Source: Halichoerus grypus (Eukaryota > Chordata > Mammalia > Carnivora > Phocidae). Taken from it: a DNA stretch of 64,000 nt. The stretch's first letter is position 1; every line of letters starts with the position of its first letter. Under the pieces are notes generated by a model. The model had not been told where the DNA came from, did no database searches, and saw only the letters and a list, made by a program, of their open reading frames with translations. The translations under genes and the position numbers were made by a program. The stretch lies in assembly GCF_964656455.1 (NCBI RefSeq), contig NC_135720.1, positions 52,726,598-52,790,597 of the forward strand. Direction: 5' to 3'. Below, in pieces: positions 62,161-64,000 of this stretch.

Positions 62161-62465
62161 ATCAATTGCGTATAGTCCAATGTGTCAGCAATTCCAAAGA
62201 AACTACCTCCTTGGACCAATCAAAGAGTTGCAAAGAAATCATACTACAGGCTGTCAACATCGTGTATAAAGAGCCTTCCAACTAGGGCCTCTATCTACCT
62301 ATGTTAAAACTTCACTTAACTTGCTTTTGGATTTGATCATTGGCCTTTATTCTCTTTAATTATTTGTATTGTTGGGGGGGGTGTTCAAAATTCACTGTTG
62401 AAATTTAATCTTCTCATTTTATAATTTTGGGGCATTGTATCTGATTCTAATTGCTTTGTACTTTT

Positions 62466-62677
62466 TTTAAAAAAGATTTTATTTATTTATTTATTTATTT
62501 AGAGAGAACATGAGCAGGGGGAGGGGCAGAGGGAGAGAGAGAGAGAGAGGGACAGAAGAAGACTCCCCACCGAGCAGGGAACTAACACGGGCCTCCAGCT
62601 CACAACCCTGAGATCGTGACCTGAGCTGAAATCAAGAGTCAGATGCTTAATGGACTGAGTCGACTACTCAGGCACCC
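62466..62677 (-). repeat. Can-SINE with 19-bp target duplications
   Basis: Reverse copy. Perfect target duplications 'ctaattgctttgtactttt' at 62447-62465 and 62678-62696. The tail contains a (TTTA)n run. The head is altered ('ggactgagtcgactactcag'). Confidence 0.97.
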
Positions 62678-63168
62678 CTAATTGCTTTGTACTTTTAATA
62701 TTTACTCCCATACTTCTTCCTTACCCTCTCCAATTCCCCTCTCTCAATTCCAGGGCTCCTAAGGAAAAAAGACATTCCTAACATTTAGTCTGAAAGCATG
62801 AATTTAAAAAAAAAATAGGTCACAGAAAGATGATGGAAAGGCTGGAAATTTTACTATTTCCCCATTCCTTCTGATTTCTTTTGATACTGGCAAAATATAT
62901 TTTTGTTGAAACTTAATTCCCAGGACATTTATTAGATTCTCTCCTTATTTATCTGGAGGTACTATACAAAAGTCAAAGTTCAGTCTAACTGATTTTTCAT
63001 TGAACATTTTACCGGTAAATAAAAAGAGTTAACTTGAAGACACTTTGAAAATTGCAGTAATTACAAATTCTCACAATACTTCTGAAATGCAAGTACTTCA
63101 AGGTCTTTGAAAAGGACTAAGGATTTTATTTTGAAAACACCAAACAGATTTTAAAATATAGGTAGGTA

Positions 63169-63389
63169 CCAGGGCACCTGGGTGGCACAGTCAGTTAAGC
63201 GTCCCACTCTTGGTCTCTGCTGGGGTGGTGATCCCGGGGGGAGGGAGGGTTGTGGGATTGAGCCCCCAGGCTCCCAGTTGCACTGAGTGAGGAGTCAGCT
63301 TAGGATTCTCTCTCCCTCTCCCTCTGCCCTTCCCACCAAGCACTCATGTTTGCTGTCTCTCTTTCTCTCAAATTAATAAATAAATCTTT
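63169..63389 (+). repeat. Can-SINE with 16-bp target duplications
   Basis: Sense copy starting 'ccagggcacctgggtggcac'. Perfect target duplications 'aaaatataggtaggta' at 63153-63168 and 63390-63405. The internal sequence is diverged from the other copies ('cggggggagggagggttgtg'). Confidence 0.96.
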
Positions 63390-63619
63390 AAAATATAGGT
63401 AGGTATCACTGATTTCTTTCTTACCAGTCCTCATAAAACTAAATGCTGACATGTTTTCAACTTTGTATCCTAACCAAGAGAGCAGAAAGTTTTCAGAGAG
63501 CTCCCAATCATTCATTCAAATTAGGGAAAAGCCATGTCCTCTCTCTCCCCACAAACATAATCCCAATTTTCACTCCAAGTCCCAGTTTTGGTAAAATATG
63601 TCACCTATCCCAAATACAC

Positions 63620-63730
63620 TATAAGTTACCCAAGGGCAGAAACCCTTTATTTCCCCCATGCCTCACCTAGGACAATGCCTAGCACTTAGAATATACTCAG
63701 TCAATGGGCTAGTACATTTGAATACATTCA
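63620..63730 (+). repeat. L2 LINE tail
   Basis: 'ataagttacccaagggcaga', 'tttcccccatgcctcaccta' and 'gacaatgcctagcacttaga' match the sense L2 3' end. Confidence 0.8.
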
Positions 63731-64000
63731 CAAATATTTTCTTAAGTGTATAAATACAGAGAAAGGATCAAATAAATTTCAGGGAAACTGATTCTAAAAA
63801 TTAGTATGTGCAAGTTAAAAGAATTGTAATATCCAGTGTTAATGAGCAGTCTCCTAGTATTGGAAATTTAAGTTGATACAACTTTTAGAAAAGGTTATTT
63901 GACTGTATGCAGTAAAAGCCTTTAAAAATGTACATACCCTTTCATTCAGCAATTTTATTTCTCAGCACTGTAGGAACTATTCTAAGGAAATGAGTGCAAA

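Larger units (their letters stand above)
58233..64000 (-). other. SOBP: SOBP intron 1, 3' portion (partial)
   Basis: The part of the first intron next to exon 2; it runs off the right edge. It holds an L1 3' end, a MIR-like fragment, two Can-SINEs and an L2 tail (listed). No gene or repeat was recognised in about 58233-59144, 59516-61897, 62161-62446, 62697-63152 and 63731-64000. Region 60000-60170 has the look of conserved non-coding DNA. Confidence 0.85.

Overview
This is a vertebrate nuclear genomic window, almost certainly from a carnivoran mammal. It has long AT-rich introns, short exons with GT-AG borders, old mammalian repeats (MIR, L2, MER5A, MLT1-type LTR, Tigger), and 17 copies of the carnivore tRNA-derived SINE (Can-SINE). 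The SINE heads begin with forms of GGGGCGCCTGGGTGGCTCAGT, and many tails read TGTTCCCTCTCTCGCTGTGTC. By eye they match the arctoid type (bear, seal, mustelid, procyonid) better than dog or cat subfamilies. The species cannot be fixed from this alone.

Only one gene is supported. Three coding exons on the minus strand encode consecutive pieces of SOBP (sine oculis binding protein homolog): 58094-58232, 55893-56078 and 30868-31019. They are probably exons 2, 3 and 4. Splice phases agree across both junctions: exon 2 ends in phase 1, exon 3 begins and ends in phase 1, and exon 4 begins in phase 1 and ends in phase 0. Every border has consensus GT/AG. Together the exons encode about 159 residues: a conserved N-terminal segment, a proline-rich linker, and the first FCS-type zinc finger. 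The start codon exon lies beyond base 64000. The second zinc finger and the long proline-rich C-terminal part lie beyond base 1.

Layout, left to right. Bases 1-30867 are the part of SOBP intron 4 seen here; they hold L2, MIR, L1 and SINE fragments, one intact-ended Tigger element and several repeat-free stretches that look like conserved non-coding DNA. Bases 31020-55892 are intron 3 (24.9 kb). Its exon 4-proximal part has almost no repeats, while 40.8-49.7 kb is densely layered with L2, MER5A, an LTR, an antisense L1 ORF2 remnant and seven SINEs. Bases 56079-58093 are intron 2, with one SINE. Bases 58233-64000 are the part of intron 1 seen here.

No RNA gene, CRISPR array, complete mobile element with an intact ORF, or second protein-coding gene is supported. 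All other open reading frames are short, lack homology I recognise, and sit in intron or repeat sequence. I found no undescribed genetic system. The points most worth a second look are candidate regulatory elements inside the SOBP introns, a CpG-dense patch near 9.3-9.55 kb, two perfect short tandem duplications, and well-preserved nested retrotransposon insertions.
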